Below, piece after piece: positions 12,801 through 25,425 of a stretch of DNA of 64,000 nt. Source of the stretch: Lycocorax pyrrhopterus obiensis (Eukaryota > Chordata > Aves > Passeriformes > Paradisaeidae); assembly GCA_014706295.1 (NCBI GenBank), contig JACSVZ010000006.1:28309629-28373628 (forward strand). The letters are read 5' to 3'. Under the pieces are notes generated by a model. That model searched no databases. It saw only the letters and a list, made by a program, of their open reading frames with translations, and had not been told where the DNA came from. Within the stretch, counting starts at the first letter, position 1; the number at the start of each line of letters is the position of its first letter. The translations under genes were made by a program, and so were the position numbers.

Positions 12801-15496
12801 GGACAGGTGACCCCAACTGACCAAAGGGATATTCCAGACCATGTGACATCATGCTCAGTTTATAACGTGGTGAGGAGATGTTTAGCGTTGATGGCATTTG
12901 TCTTCCCAAGTCACCATTACGTGTGATGGGGCCCTGCTGTCCTGGAGATGGCTGAACACCTGCCTGTGCAGCATTTGCTTTGCCTAGTAAACTGTCTTTG
13001 TTGCAACCCATGAGCTTTGTCACTTTCACCTTTCAGATTCTCTGCCTGATCTCTGGTGGGGGAGTGAGTGAGAGGCTGTGTGGGGCTTGGCTGCTGCCTG
13101 GGTTTAAACCATAACACTTCACTGCTTTTATTTTCCTCTTTTCAGTCCTATCGGGACCTGAAAGAAGTGACTCCTGAAGCACTGCAAATGGTTAAGAGAA
13201 ACTTTGAATGGGTTTCAGAAAGAGTGGAGGTACCTGTTTTTATGAACAACACATCTAGACTTTGATAACTGTATGCCTTCAGTCCTGTTGACTGCTTTTA
13301 TTTCCCTCTTCCCTCTCCACTCTTTTCCCTAGTTGCTTCTAAAAACAAAGAGCCAAGGCAGAGTTGTGGTGTTAATGGGATCTACTTCTGACCTCGGTCA
13401 CTGTGAAAAAATAAAAAAGGCATGTGCAACCTTTGGAATTCCTTGTGAATTAAGAGTGACCTCTGCTCACAAAGGGCCAGATGAAACCCTGAGGATCAAA
13501 GCAGAATATGAAGGTAAATGCGAAGAAATACTGATTTGGATTGACAGAGTGTCATGTTTCAGAAGGACTTGGCAACTTAAAAGATTTATGTGGGGTTTTT
13601 CCATTTCTTGTTAAACAGAACACCAAGCTGTTACAGTTCTGTTTCACACCTGCTAGTAACATGACTACTCTGAGTAATTTTGGAGTAATGTATTGTCCTA
13701 CTGCCCAGCCACAACTTCCATTACCCAAAGTCTAACCTCTGCTTTAATCCCAGTACTAGAACTGCTTTGCCCAAGCCTTGATCATGTTAATAGATTTATT
13801 GTAGCATCTTGCTGGTGATGCCAGCCTTTCTGAAACAAGGAAGAACAACAGTTTCTCTAGCTGACTCAATATTCTTATGTGTTGTATTAGGCAGATGTTG
13901 CTCCCACCGTGTTTTTCTGTTTGATGAAAATGTTCTTGCTTATTACTTTAGATGCCATGAGAAAAAGATACTTGCTTTAAATTACTCTTTGCCAAGAAAA
14001 CTTAACATCTCTTCAAAATTTTTTATAGCCTAGCAGAGGAGATACAGGAATTATTTATTTTTGTGGGAGTATACACATTCTACACATACCATTCTACTTG
14101 GTGAAACTACAAATGTGGTGATCATAGTTAGAACACTCACTTTGAGGTGAACTGTTTCAGATTTAAGGAGAGCAACTCAAAGATGCCAGAGGTTTAATGG
14201 CTATGTTCTCTACAAAGCTAAGCAGCACCTCTTCCTCTGATACTAAGACTTCCTGTCAGAGGCAGAGTAAGAAATGCAAATTTCAGCTATGGTAAACAGT
14301 AGCTGGGATTTAAGGATGTAAGATTTCTTAGATAGTATTTCTGTAAAGGAGGAAGTTGGACACAAAATTTTAGTGCAATGTAATGAATATGAAAAGATAA
14401 CTGCAAACACAATTGTGAACTCGGACAAAGTTCCCATGAAAGCAAGTGGTAGAGAACAAGGTGGATTGCTTATCTCTGAATGTCTTCCTCCCCACCAGGA
14501 GATGGAATCCCAACAGTGTTTGTTGCAGTAGCTGGCAGAAGCAATGGTTTGGGGCCAGTAATGTCTGGTAACACTGCTTATCCAGTTGTCAACTGCCCTC
14601 CACTCTCAGCTGACTGGGGTACTCAGGATGTGTGGTCCTCTCTGAGGCTACCCAGTGGTAAGATGATCTTCACCTTATGCTCTTGTTCTGATCTAGCTCT
14701 TTATTTTTTTGTTGTTGTTCTAGTGTACATACATGGGGCAAAGCATTGGAAAAGCAGCTGGATCAGTACCAAGCAAAATCTGTGGAATTAAGTCACATAC
14801 AGTCTTTGATTTCTTAATGGCAGAAAGCCCAATAGAGCAAAGATTACATAGGAGTAATCTTTAAAAAAGTAAACCTTGGCTTATCCTTGCTAAATGTTTC
14901 ATTTTGAAATTAAAAATAATACTAATGGGAACGTAAATAATTTAATTTTGATGCATTTTCCTTATGATCAAAGATCAAATAGTATCTTTCTCAACAATCA
15001 GTGTAGGTAAGACCTCAACTCTTGACTACTAATTCAGTGCATTTTTACCTGTATGATTTTTAACTTTGTTAGTAACTTGAGTAGAGACCCAGAAGTCTTT
15101 CCCTCTGTATAAGGGAGTCATTTGCATGATGATAAACCACGGCTTTTGGTTTAAAGTGCCACAAAGCAGTCATATTAGAAGTAATGGAACATGTGACACT
15201 TCACTGGCTTTAAAACTGGATCATGTGGCTCCTGGAGGTTAAAACAAGCCTTGTCTTAAGTTGTTCTTCAGAGAAAATGTTCTGTTTGTATAAACTATGC
15301 TTTAGTAAGTGGCATTCTCTTCTCTGCAGGTCTTAGCTGTCCTACTACTCTGTCACCTGAAGGAGCTGCCCAGTTTGCTGCCCAGATATTTGGGTTAAAC
15401 AACCATTTAGTGTGGGCCAAACTGCGATCAAACCTGTTGAACACCTGGATCTCCTTGAAGCAGGCTGACAAAAAACTTAGAGAATGCTCCTTGTAA
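6803..15496 (+). CDS. PAICS: PAICS, bifunctional AIR carboxylase / SAICAR synthetase
   Basis: Nine coding exons: 6803-6821, 7538-7735, 10174-10352, 11021-11200, 11291-11404, 13146-13229, 13333-13513, 14499-14657 and 15330-15496. All have GT/AG borders and join in phase to 426 residues, the length I recall for the chicken enzyme. The enzyme carries out steps 6 and 7 of IMP synthesis in the cytosol: AIR carboxylation with CO2, then ATP-dependent joining of aspartate to give SAICAR. The N-terminal SAICAR synthetase half (about 1-260) shows [11 protein letters not shown] at 15-25. The C-terminal PurE class II half (about 267-426) shows MGSTSD at 273-278 and SAHK at 302-305, with the conserved His304. 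The start has a strong Kozak context (GCAGCCATGG). It shares a promoter with PPAT. No stop or frameshift is seen. Intron 5 contains a solo LTR. Very high confidence. Confidence 0.97.
6945..7047 (+). repeat. T/G-only tract in PAICS intron 1
   Basis: About 100 bp composed almost entirely of T and G (runs of T broken by GG, GGGG and G) begins about 125 bp after the PAICS exon 1 donor. It is a strong local strand asymmetry inside an otherwise GC-rich island, and all the purines on the PAICS-coding strand are G. Confidence 0.8.
8196..8207 (+). repeat. C12 homopolymer followed by AG in PAICS intron 2
   Basis: Twelve C residues preceded by TCTTT and followed by AG mimic a strong polypyrimidine tract and acceptor. 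No open coding exon follows, so it is only a possible cryptic acceptor. Confidence 0.7.
12583..13116 (+). mobile_element. Solo LTR of an avian endogenous retrovirus
   Basis: The segment starts TGCTGGTTTTGGCTGG and ends AAACCATAACA, fitting the TG...CA ends and body of a widespread avian ERV LTR type that I recognise by its start, its GTGACATCATGCTCAG block and its terminal AAACCA-CA. A TTTATAA TATA-like box lies at 12859-12865. The motif CTTCA occurs at 12576-12580 and again directly after the LTR at 13117-13121, a possible target-site duplication offset by two bases. No internal gag, pol or env sequence is present, so it is a recombined solo LTR about 534 bp long. It lies in PAICS intron 5 in the sense direction, 29 bp before the exon 6 acceptor. 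The family name is uncertain. Confidence 0.8.
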
Positions 15497-15964
15497 GTCA
15501 CACTACCAAGTAACTATTATTAGTTGCACAGTGATAATGGCGTGTGCGTATTCATTCATGTTAGGATTTACCCTTGGATGAGCTCAAAAAGTCCTGCATC
15601 ATTTCTTGCAGAAGAAAGCATTGTTAGAGCAGAAGAGGAAGTCCGTTGTGTCGTCATCCTTCCCTTGTGTATTTTTTTAATATAACAACTAAAGAGAGAG
15701 ATGGGGAAGTAGTATTTTAGGTATCTCTGTTGCTCCAGAATGGTGCTGTTCTGCTTTTTAGTCTATCCTGTTAATTACAGACTATGCCAAGAGAATGATT
15801 TGGTGCGATCTAAATAGAATTCAACTAGTCTTCTGCATTTCTGTAACAGTAACATTCTCCTATAGTATTAGTGTATGTCTTGAACCTTATTAACTGAACT
15901 GGACTGCTGCCTAAAGCCAGTGTTGATGCTGTTCTGCTTGCAGTGATGGTATGCTTTCTTTAGC

Positions 15965-15970
15965 AATAAA
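15965..15970 (+). terminator. PAICS: Candidate PAICS polyadenylation signal
   Basis: An AATAAA hexamer lies 469 bp after the PAICS stop codon. Further AATAAA motifs occur near 16030 and 16545, so several 3' ends are possible. This is the first canonical one and is chosen only by position. Confidence 0.45.
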
Positions 15971-17066
15971 ATGGCAACATATGCTGTATTAATAGGAAAA
16001 GGGTGTGGAAAAATGTTTTAAGAGCCTGAAATAAATACATGCCTTATTTTAAAAAATGTATATACATACATGTATCTTTTTAAAAAGTATGTGTGTGTAT
16101 ATTTACCCCATTGATATCTTTTGGAATGATGTCATGAAGTTGACACCAATTTGCTTGTTCATAACAAGCTATAAATACAAATGGCTTGAGTGGCCTATAA
16201 GTTGGCTTGTTGCCTGTTTGCTCTAACTCTTGCCTAGTCCAGGCTTTGTCCTTTTAAATACTAGGCAGATCTACCTTCAGTAGTCCTATAGGGCCTGTGT
16301 GATGACGTCGGACTGTCTTCGTACACTTCAATAACTGTAGCTATTCTATGTCTGTATTTCTTCACTCTGTTTCTGTGGAAATTTTACTGAACTGAACAGG
16401 GGAACAAATAATAAAGCAACAAACTACTGGGGGGAAATCTAAGCATGACTTTCTTGTCTTTGCACACACCGGTCTTCTGAGTAGGTAAGATTCTAACAAA
16501 TATGCAATTACTCAAAGTATGTAATGCCTATGCTTTTACAATTATAAATAAACTATGGAATGCAAATCTGCTTCATGGAGATTTATTAGGTACACTCAAA
16601 AGTAGCTATCAGCTGTGGTATGTAACTTCAGGACCTCAGATTAGGTAATAATCTTGTAAGAAGCTTATGCACTAAAACCTGCATGGAACACTATTAGGTG
16701 ACAGTCTTCTGATACTCTGCTACTTGATTGTCTCAGGAGTGTTGCTTTGTTCCAGAAGTACTCTTCTGTGATAGTGTGGTAGGTCAGGCTTATTCTGTAG
16801 TGTAACTGGACTAAATACTGTTGCTGGCCTTCTTCACAGGCACTGACCACATCTTATGTGTATCTGTATAGAAAAGCTCTAAGCAGTGTTCTCTTGAACG
16901 CAAGGACTTAAAATTGGTCAAAGCTTACCCTAAAGTAAAAGAACTATAACTCTTTTCTTAAGCGCTAGGGCTTAAGAATTAGGGCTTCTAATGAATCTCT
17001 AAATGAAATATCAGTAATAGTGAGGATTAGTGAAGAACAAAGAGGCTGAAATTCCTTTGTGGCAGG

Positions 17067-17966
17067 ATCTGGATGAGGGCATTTAGTCTATCAGCAAATT
17101 TGCAGATAACATCAAGCTGGGTTGGCCTGTTGATCTGTTGGAGGGTAGGAGGGCTCTGCAGAGGGATCTGGCTAGGCTGGATTGATGGACTAGGGCCAGT
17201 GGTATGAGGTTCAGCAAGACCAAGTGCTGGCTCCTGTATTTTGGCCATGCTAACACCAACAAGCTGGGGGCAGAGCGGAAAGCTGCCCAGCAGAAAAGGA
17301 CCTGGGGGTGCTGGTTGACAGCAGCTGAACATGAGCCAGCATCTGCCCAGGTGGCCAAGAAGGCCGATGGCATCCTGGCCTGTACTGGCAATGGTGTAAC
17401 CAGTAAGACTGGGGAACTGATGCTCCTGCTGCACTGGTGTGGCTGCAGCTTGAGTGCTGTGTCCAGTTCTGGGCCCCTCACTTTAAAAAGGGCATGGAGA
17501 TACTGGCACATATCCAGGGAGGAGCAACAAGGCTCATGAAGGGTCTAGAAAACATGTCCTGTGAGGAACAGCTGAGGGAGCTGGGTTTGTTTACCCTAGA
17601 GAAGGCTCAGGGAGCACCTCACTGCTCTCTACAGCTCCCTGAAAGGAGGCTGCAGTGAGGAGGGGTTCGGTCTCTCCTGCTGTGCCTGCAGTGAGAGGAC
17701 AAGAGGAAATGGCCTAAAGCCCCCCCACAGGCGGGACTCAGATTAGATATTAGAATTTCTTTTTCACTGTTAGTGTTGTCAGGCACTGGAATAGGCTGCC
17801 TGGGATGGTGGAGTCACCATCCATGGAAGTGTTCAAAAGCTGTCTGGATCTGGTACTGGGTGACAAGGTTTAGTGGTTTAGGGGTTACAGTGATAGTGCT
17901 GGGTGGATGCTTGGACTTGATGATCTTAAGGGTCTCTTCCAACCTCGATGATTCTATGATTCTATA
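17067..17966 (+). mobile_element. CR1 LINE, 5'-truncated copy
   Basis: The segment begins inside the end of the CR1 reverse-transcriptase frame and runs through the 3' untranslated tail to the characteristic CCAACCTCGATGATTCTATG end with ATTCTATG repeats. The frame is broken by stops and shifts. Recognised parts include the GCCCCTCACT block, the GAGGAGGGG region, and the tail with GGACTTGATGATCTTAAGG. It is about 900 bp long, in plus orientation, in the PAICS-LONRF1 intergenic region. Confidence 0.9.
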
Positions 17967-18088
17967 CTGTATTTGTGGAAGCACTGACTTTGAAGTAAAG
18001 ATCCTCAAGACTGCGGGATTTTTTTAGCAAGCAAACTATTTACCGAGTTAGTACATGCCTGCATACTTGCTGAGGCACATCTGAAAGC

Positions 18089-18445
18089 ATGCCGTCAGCC
18101 AGCTCTCCTGACAAGACAGTGATGTTAACTTCAACTAGCAGAAGAATTAATGGAGGAAGAGTCCGTGCTCTTTTGTTGGCCTGGGTGAGTGAATTGGACC
18201 ATCTTGTAATCAGACAAGCACCAGAGCCAACAACTCCAAAGGAGATTGTAGCGTTTCTTCCTCCTGGTGGCAGCAGTCTGCTCACTCAGCTGCATAACAA
18301 TACACAACCTGAGGGTGAAGTTACACAACAGGTGAAGGTGTCATTTCCTATTCGGCCCTACCTAGCACTACGCTGGGTGTTGGCTCTGATGGGTAATCAA
18401 CCTGACAAGCTTACTAGTCACCTCACCACCCTAGCACCATGCTGA
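18089..18445 (+). CDS. Unassigned 118-codon ORF with a poly(A) signal 67 bp downstream
   Basis: An ATG-initiated frame of 118 residues follows about 120 bp after the CR1 end. I do not recognise the protein. It has no signal peptide or obvious membrane segment; it contains a PEPTTPKE stretch, an FLPPGGSS stretch and a C-terminal HLTTLAPC. AATAAA lies at 18512-18517. A GTGAGT at 18184-18189, inside the frame, could also be a splice donor. It could be a lineage-specific transcript, a non-coding RNA with a chance frame, a broken mobile element, or pure chance. Nothing proves translation. Confidence 0.15.
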   Translation: MPSASSPDKTVMLTSTSRRINGGRVRALLLAWVSELDHLVIRQAPEPTTPKEIVAFLPPGGSSLLTQLHNNTQPEGEVTQQVKVSFPIRPYLALRWVLALMGNQPDKLTSHLTTLAPC

Positions 18446-18511
18446 GATAGACAACTACACTGCTGTCTCTTCAACCCATAGTGCTGTGCTGTCTGTAGTC
18501 TTGCCCTATGC

Positions 18512-18517
18512 AATAAA
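18512..18517 (+). terminator. AATAAA hexamer after the unassigned ORF
   Basis: This is a canonical hexamer in CCTATGCAATAAAAATT context. It is meaningful only if the region is transcribed from the plus strand. Confidence 0.25.
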
Positions 18518-21500
18518 AATTAGTAATAGATGATGATTTGAGTGTTAACACCTGAAATACTCTGTTTGGTCTCTAGTTACTTTTCTCAAATTACTGTCAC
18601 CCTGATTATACTAACTTCATTTGTAAAATTGTGCCAATTTACATTGGGCATTAGCATGTTAAGTGGTTTAGTTGCCACAGAGATGGTAATTCTTCAGCTT
18701 TTGGATGGGATGGGTTGTTTGGGGGGTTTTTGTGCAGTCTGTATTGAACTCTCAGATGCAAATCCTTGCTTGAGGAGTTGCCTTGCAAAGAAGCACTAAG
18801 ACATAGCAGCTGACATTAACAGTGTGTTGCTGTAATCAGCAGACAAAACCTGCATAAGTCTGTCATATCTGCAAGGACTTTCTGTAGCTGCCCTAAAGGC
18901 CAGCTGTTTAGTTTAGCTGAAACTTCTTCACAAAGCTTTTACTGTGCAATGAAAATACTTCCCCTTGATTCATCATTCCAAATATTACATTGATGCAATA
19001 GACTGAAAATTGATCCAGTAGCACTTGTGCTTTTTTGGTCCAAGTTTAAAAACAATCCTAACAAATTCTTAAATAAGAAAGTGATTTTATCTTCACAGAA
19101 ACTATTAACCAGAGCAGTTAATGAAGTTTATTTGTATTTGGTAAATTGAGTTGGAATACCTGTAATGAAAGTCTTTTAAGCACCTGCTGTGGAACCTAGG
19201 ACTCTGAATTAGATCATGTCCTAGTTAGCAGTTACTCGCTTAACAGTGTTATGTTCTTTGAAGATACCAGCAAAGAACTGTTCGGACTTAGCAGAGGGAA
19301 GTGCTGAGGGCAGAACTTCTTTTACATCCTACACTGCTTCAGGTACAGGTGAGTGGTACCTGGTGCTCAGCCTTGCTAACATAATTTCATTTCCACAAAA
19401 ACGCCAACCCCCAAAAAACCCCATTTTGTAAAATGAGGGAAAAATCAGTCATGGCTCCCACAGGGTTGTTCTCCATCCACAGCTCAAAGGTTAAAGCATC
19501 TATCCAGAGCACTGAAGGTATGGTTTTAATATCTGCTGCCTGTGGGGAGCTGTAAAAGTGAATTGAAGGCCTAGGAGAGGATGTGTGTTAGACTTCTTGG
19601 GGATGCCGTTAAGGCAGTCCCTGTTTTAAAGTAATTCATACCCAAAGTAAAATCATGATTGTTCCTTCACTGGAGTGGGCATTTGGATCTTTTCTTACAG
19701 CCTCAGTGATTTCTTTAGTACTGCAACTTAATTGTGAAATGGTGGAAATTCTGAGCCATGTTTTAAAATCAAATGAGAGGTGCCAGTTGCACTGTATTTG
19801 GATTGTGTTGCAGTTGGCATGGCCTATGCATGTTCAGATGACACTTCCTGTTCAAAACTTCCAAGAGCTTACACATGGGAACGATCAGTTCTGGCCTCAG
19901 GCAAAAACAAAGTATAAATGTTGTTGGAACACTGAAAACTTGTTTCAAAGTATGCACTAGAGGAGACAGTTATAAAAGTTTCATCAAGGGTTAATTAAAA
20001 AAAAAAAACAACAAAACCCCCCAAAACATCAAGAAAATCCCCAACACAAACTCGGAATTTCCTGCAGAGCTTAAGTGCCTCTAGAATTGTATTGCAGTCC
20101 CAGTTCCCAAATCCCTGTTCCATTTGTGATCTAAATGTGTGCATTCAAAGCTCCTCACTGTTGCTGTGCAATGGCTACCTGGGTGAGAGGGACCTGAAGC
20201 CACTTAAGCATCTGCTATTGCACTTTTGCAGAAGCATTTTAGATCTTAACAGGGCAAAACAGCCTCTTACCAATCAACCTTATCAGGAAACACAAAGTTA
20301 GTGTTCCAGTTGGGATCTCAAAGCACATCTATCCACACAAAACCTAACATGCATTCTGCATGTTAGAACAGCCACCCTGGTTATAAGCAATTTGATCCCC
20401 TTTCTACTGGAGGAAAGGACAAAACTTCACCTTTCCCTCAGTTCTTAGACGAGTGCTTTAAACACCGCAGGCATGCAGAGATCTGTGGGAAGGCAAGATC
20501 TTGATCTCCCCTTTTCCCCCCACACTGTCTCAGTTTGTTTCCTTAAATAACTGCAAGAGAGCTTGCCTCTAGAGCTTTGGGTTTCTGCGTTGGCAGTCTT
20601 GTAGCAGGCCACAGACAGGTCCTGTTATCTTTCTTCTGTATGAATATGATGACTATGAAATGTCAGTTCAGCTACAGTGGGGAGCTTTCCACAGGATTTA
20701 CTTCCTGAAGAGTATTCCCTGAGTGCAAAGGTGATCTTAGATTTGTTGTTCTCTGTGGGACGTAAAATTCAAAACTTCTTTAGAAAGGAATGAAGATGCT
20801 TTTGCACAGAAGTTGGTAAAAGAATGAACTTTAACAGCTTTTCTCTCTCTCTCCCCTCCCGATGACAGATGTCATCACCAGTAGGAGGGTATCTTCACAG
20901 AAAAATAGTACAGCAAACAAGCTGCCAGAAGCTCAACAGATGCTTGTGAATATCAAGCATTAAGTTCAAGTCTTTTTCAATGACAGAGCTTTTCACAGAA
21001 AAGAATGGGCTGTCGTTTACTTGGTGCTTCTCAGACTCCAGGATTTCATCCAGCAGGCAGCTGAAGCATCTGGAGAACGGGTCTGATACACTGGCAGGGA
21101 AAGAGGATGGGCTGTGGCCCTCGCAAGGAACCCTCAGTCATAACTGAGTGAGGTCTGATGCAAGAAGGGAAACATGAAAAAGAAGGAAAAAGCCAAGAAA
21201 AGAAAGAAACATCACCCCTCCCCTTATAGCACTGTCAGGGAGAAGCTAGTAGCCCACTTTGCCAAGGCCCTCTTATAACTCTTTATGCTGATAAAAACAT
21301 TCTGAGCTGACAGACCGGAAAGCTCTTGAGGACAAGGAACCAAAACTCACTCAAATAGATAATATAATTAAAATGCCAAGCTCCAGAGAATTTGTTTGGA
21401 TTGGAAAGTGATGGTATTTGTCTTAATATGGCACAGCCTCCACTTTCCCGTTACATCACTTCCCTTTTCTAACACAAAACATCTACTAAATGACCAGTTT

Positions 21501-24500
21501 CATAGCTAGTACAGGTTCATATTCAGTATGCTTTAACAGGTATTTCCAATATAGGACATCTTTTCAACTTACTTACCAAACAAAACCAAATCCCTCAACT
21601 GGAATTGTAAAGACTTCTTTACCAGCTGCTTTCTCTCTAACACTCAAAACATTTTGTCCTAGAGAGCCTCTCACATCCTCATAGGCATTTCTGACTCCAA
21701 TTTAACTACGTCACTTCTACTATCAAGAGTGCAATTACTTTTTTTAATCCACACTGTAATCCTGCTATTGGTCTTTTCTTGTAAAAGCAGTTGCAGTCAT
21801 GAGCGTACAGGAAAGCATAACTTCACAAAAATCAAGGCTCAGTGGACTCTGTTTTGCTTTGGTAAAGGCCTTAGAATATCTTAAATCCTATGATTAAACA
21901 GTTTACAGCTTCAGGTTTTTTGGCTTTTTTAATTGTAGAAAAGCACATAAATGAAAGGATAATGGATAGATTTCAGCATGATACCATGGATACTATCTTC
22001 CTTAAACAGGAAGCAGTTTTATCTACTAAATGGAAAACCTTCTTCCCATTATAAATCCAGTTGTAGATATCCAGGTCTTTAGAGTCAAAGTCAATACTGA
22101 AAAAACATCTCAGCCTTGGTGAGGCGCAGGCCAGGCAGATGTGGTTTGTCTACTCCTCCTGAGAAGACTCAAGAGACAACCATTCTCTCTGGGAACTGTC
22201 CCTGCCTCAATGTCAAGGGAGCAGAGCCTGGTACTGTGGGGCTCCCCCATGCTGTTTTCCAGGACTCAGCTGTGCAGGTAACTCTACCCTGTCTCATTTG
22301 TCATTAATGCAAGTCAGTCTAAAGCACAATTTGAGTATCTAGCAGATATTTACCCCACCCCACACATACTGATGCAGAGCTCAAAGGAATGGGTTAGATC
22401 ACTTAAAAAACCGAAAAGATGAAATAAGTTTTGTAAAGCATTTAGCAATGTTTGAATCTGGCCTCATCTTTCATGGGGTTCAGAACAAACATCTTTCTGT
22501 GAATGTTCTAACATCACTTCAAGTTTCTCTCCCATCAACATATCTTACAGTCATCTTTGCACATTTTCCTTAAAGAAACTTAGGGCCAGTAAAAGGCCCA
22601 CACAGAAACAATTTACTAGAATGAATGTGACAAATATTTGCCAATTGCCAAAAGAAAAATCAAGTGAGATGGAGAAACATGAAGTTGCCATGTCATACCG
22701 AGAAAGCTGAAGTTTCTAAACCTAACGTTCATCAGTGCTCATGAAGGGCAGCAAGCTGTTACAAGAAATGATGTTTGGTAAAAGGCTAGAGATGAGTATT
22801 AATCATAAATTAAGAATTTCAGTGAGATCTCTGCCCATAATTTAACAAAACTGGGAAGAGGTCCTTGCCAGAAAGGTTTGAAAAATACACATCACTTCCA
22901 GGCAGATATTTCTGAGTATGGTGACTCTACCCCACCATGTTGAAGTTTATGAGCTCTCTCATATTAACATACATGACATCTGATTCACTGTATATCTATT
23001 TATGGATCACCAGTCTTTTGAGACACATCTAGTTTTGTTCTCATGCTTACATAAAGAACATTTCTACATCAACTTATCAATCTTATGACTGAACAAAGAA
23101 GGCACAATCTCATAAATAAGGTGCCCCAACAATACTTTAGAGTAGCTCTTGTTGGCTGGTCCAGGAGTGCTGCCCAGCAAAGGAGACTCCCTTAAATCTG
23201 ACAGAAAGTGAAAGGTTGACTATTTTGTTGACTGTTGCTCATCATCAGGCAAGACTAATCATTAATGGTGTTGTACCTTGCCTACAAAGGAAGTGAGTGC
23301 CTACAAAGGAAGTCCTCTTTTCCCTTTTGCTCATCTAGATCCCTTGCATTCCATTCAGGTTTAATTACATTGATTTTGAACCTTACTATAATAATATAAG
23401 GTGATCTAACTTTGTCCTTGGCCAATTGCTGTTTTATTGTGCGATAGCTAAAGAAGCCGTGCTGTGTGATGGGGAAGGGGAGGGGAAGAAAATTTAAAAG
23501 ATAACTGTAAGAATAAGAAAGTACTCCCCAAATTCAAAATACAATGTACAAAGTACAGCATGGTACTCTCTCCAAACTATTTACTGAAAAGGTTTTGCAA
23601 ACATTCAGTTGAGTTTGTTGTTCTGCCCCACTGTAACTGCACAAAGCAATAAAATCTGGTACACAAAATATTCATTTAAAAAAATTCCAATATGAGAAAC
23701 CTCTTAAAAATCTTTCATCCCCAATCTCCATTTTCTATCATTCCCAAGAGCACCTAGAATAATCACATCTGTGGAATGGTTACTGAAGAGTAGTACTTAT
23801 AATCAACCTTAATGCAGCATTTGTTAAACACAGTAACTTTGCTTTTTATATTGTTGTTGTTTTTTCAATAAAGTTTTGCCTTACATAGTTTATACATTCC
23901 AGAAGTAAAACTCCTTCAAGGACAGGACACTGCAACCCAATTGATACTTGCATTTTTACTGTATGAAAAAGTCATGGGAGTGTATAAAGACACTTAAAAG
24001 CCACATCTTTCAGCAGAGTAGGGAAGACTCAATTTCAAACTCAAGCTCTTGGCAAGAAGAAAAAAAAAAATTACCACTACTTTATTTGGGTATTTCAAGC
24101 CTGGCTATAGGGACTTTTAATTGCCAACGAAAAAAAATCCTACCACCTCCATTCTTAAGAAGATCATGGTGATACAAAGATTACATTTCTAAGGTTATAG
24201 CATACGGAAGTGGAAAAACAGAGGATTCCCTTTCTTCTTTTATTATGCAAATAAAGCTTTCCAAATATTCATCCAGGACTTTATTCATCCCCTAAAGGGG
24301 AAATCTACCCTAGATAGAAATTGACATTAGAAGATGATCCAGCAGATTTCAGGCTGCCTGTAATATCTCCAGCCTTGAACTCCAGAAGAGAACGAGGCCA
24401 GAGTATCTGACTAGCAAGTCAGTGAAATACCTCACTGCTCCTACAACTTCTAAGTTTTGCAAAATGCAAACTTCATACCTCATTTAAACAAAGTAGAAAG

Positions 24501-25419
24501 AAAAGCAGGACACCAGGAAAAAACTCGTCTGACCAATAATAAGTCTGGGACAGGTACTACAATCAGAAACAGATTATGTACATACCAGTTACATCATGAA
24601 GTGCTCACAACCTTAATGTAGGTTAAACAGCAGCTTCTGGTTTACTTAAGATCCCAGAATAGAAGCACATGGAAAAGGAAAGTGATTTTTAGTTTCTGAC
24701 AAAGTTAAAAATATTACAAACTTTTAGCTTTTATTGAAAATTAAATATATTAGCAAAAGCAAGATTTAAGAAATATTTTACAAATGATTTACATACAAGA
24801 AAGCCAGTATCAGACATATTCACAAATATGCAAACCTTTAATTACAAAAAGTACCTATTGGCAGCATGACGCTAACCTTGCCACTGCAGTGTGCTCTACT
24901 ATTGATATGAATAAGGCATAGAACTCACATTTGCACCAACTTAAAATGGTCAAATAAAACTTTAAGCTTTTGAATCCTGGATGCACAATCCCCAACAGAC
25001 ACGCACGCACACTCTAAGATTTCTTCTTCTAAGCTCTACAAACTAAGTGTGTGCTCTGGAAGAACAGCCTGAAAAGCCCAGTAGAAATGTAACTGTACTA
25101 GCATTTAGATTTCAGTTTCCTCTAACATGTACAGGCCTAGGTATGTAAACCATATTCACAGTTTAAGTATTTTTAGACAGAAGTACCTTTTTTTTCTGCA
25201 TTTGTTCCTTAAAGTTGGCTCTCAGTTCAGCATACAGTTCATGTCACCTGTTTTCTGATGCATACATTTACAAGGTAACTTAAAAAAATCTGTGCCATAT
25301 TCATGGTCAAGATAGTTAAACAAGAGTAGTAATATCCAACTGTGACATTCAATACTATATTTCAAATATTTGTGCAAACAGCAAAAGAACAGTTGTATGA
25401 GGCAAATATATGTAAAACC

Positions 25420-25425
25420 TTTATT
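25420..25425 (-). terminator. LONRF1: Candidate LONRF1 polyadenylation signal
   Basis: On the minus strand an AATAAA lies about 370 bp after the expected LONRF1 stop. Another minus-strand AATAAA is at 24730-24735, so a longer 3' UTR of about 1 kb is also possible. The true site cannot be chosen from sequence alone. Confidence 0.35.

Larger units (their letters stand above)
15971..25400. other. Intergenic region between PAICS and LONRF1
   Basis: The two genes are tail to tail, and this stretch contains their 3' UTR ends plus intergenic DNA. It holds a CR1 copy at 17067-17966 and an unassigned ORF at 18089-18445, both listed separately. From about 18.6 to 25.4 kb I see only AT-rich sequence with short accidental frames, apart from a small tandem copy of a TGCCTACAAAGGAAGT unit near 23280. 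The right end probably includes LONRF1 3' UTR. Confidence 0.6.

Noticed and set aside
12706..13029. 107-codon minus-strand frame in PAICS intron 5
   Set aside because: It lies inside the solo LTR, antisense to it, and has no retroviral protein features.
17027..17511. Two minus-strand frames of 135-142 codons
   Set aside because: They are antisense to the CR1 copy at 17067-17966, and similar frames recur antisense to the CR1 at 37075.
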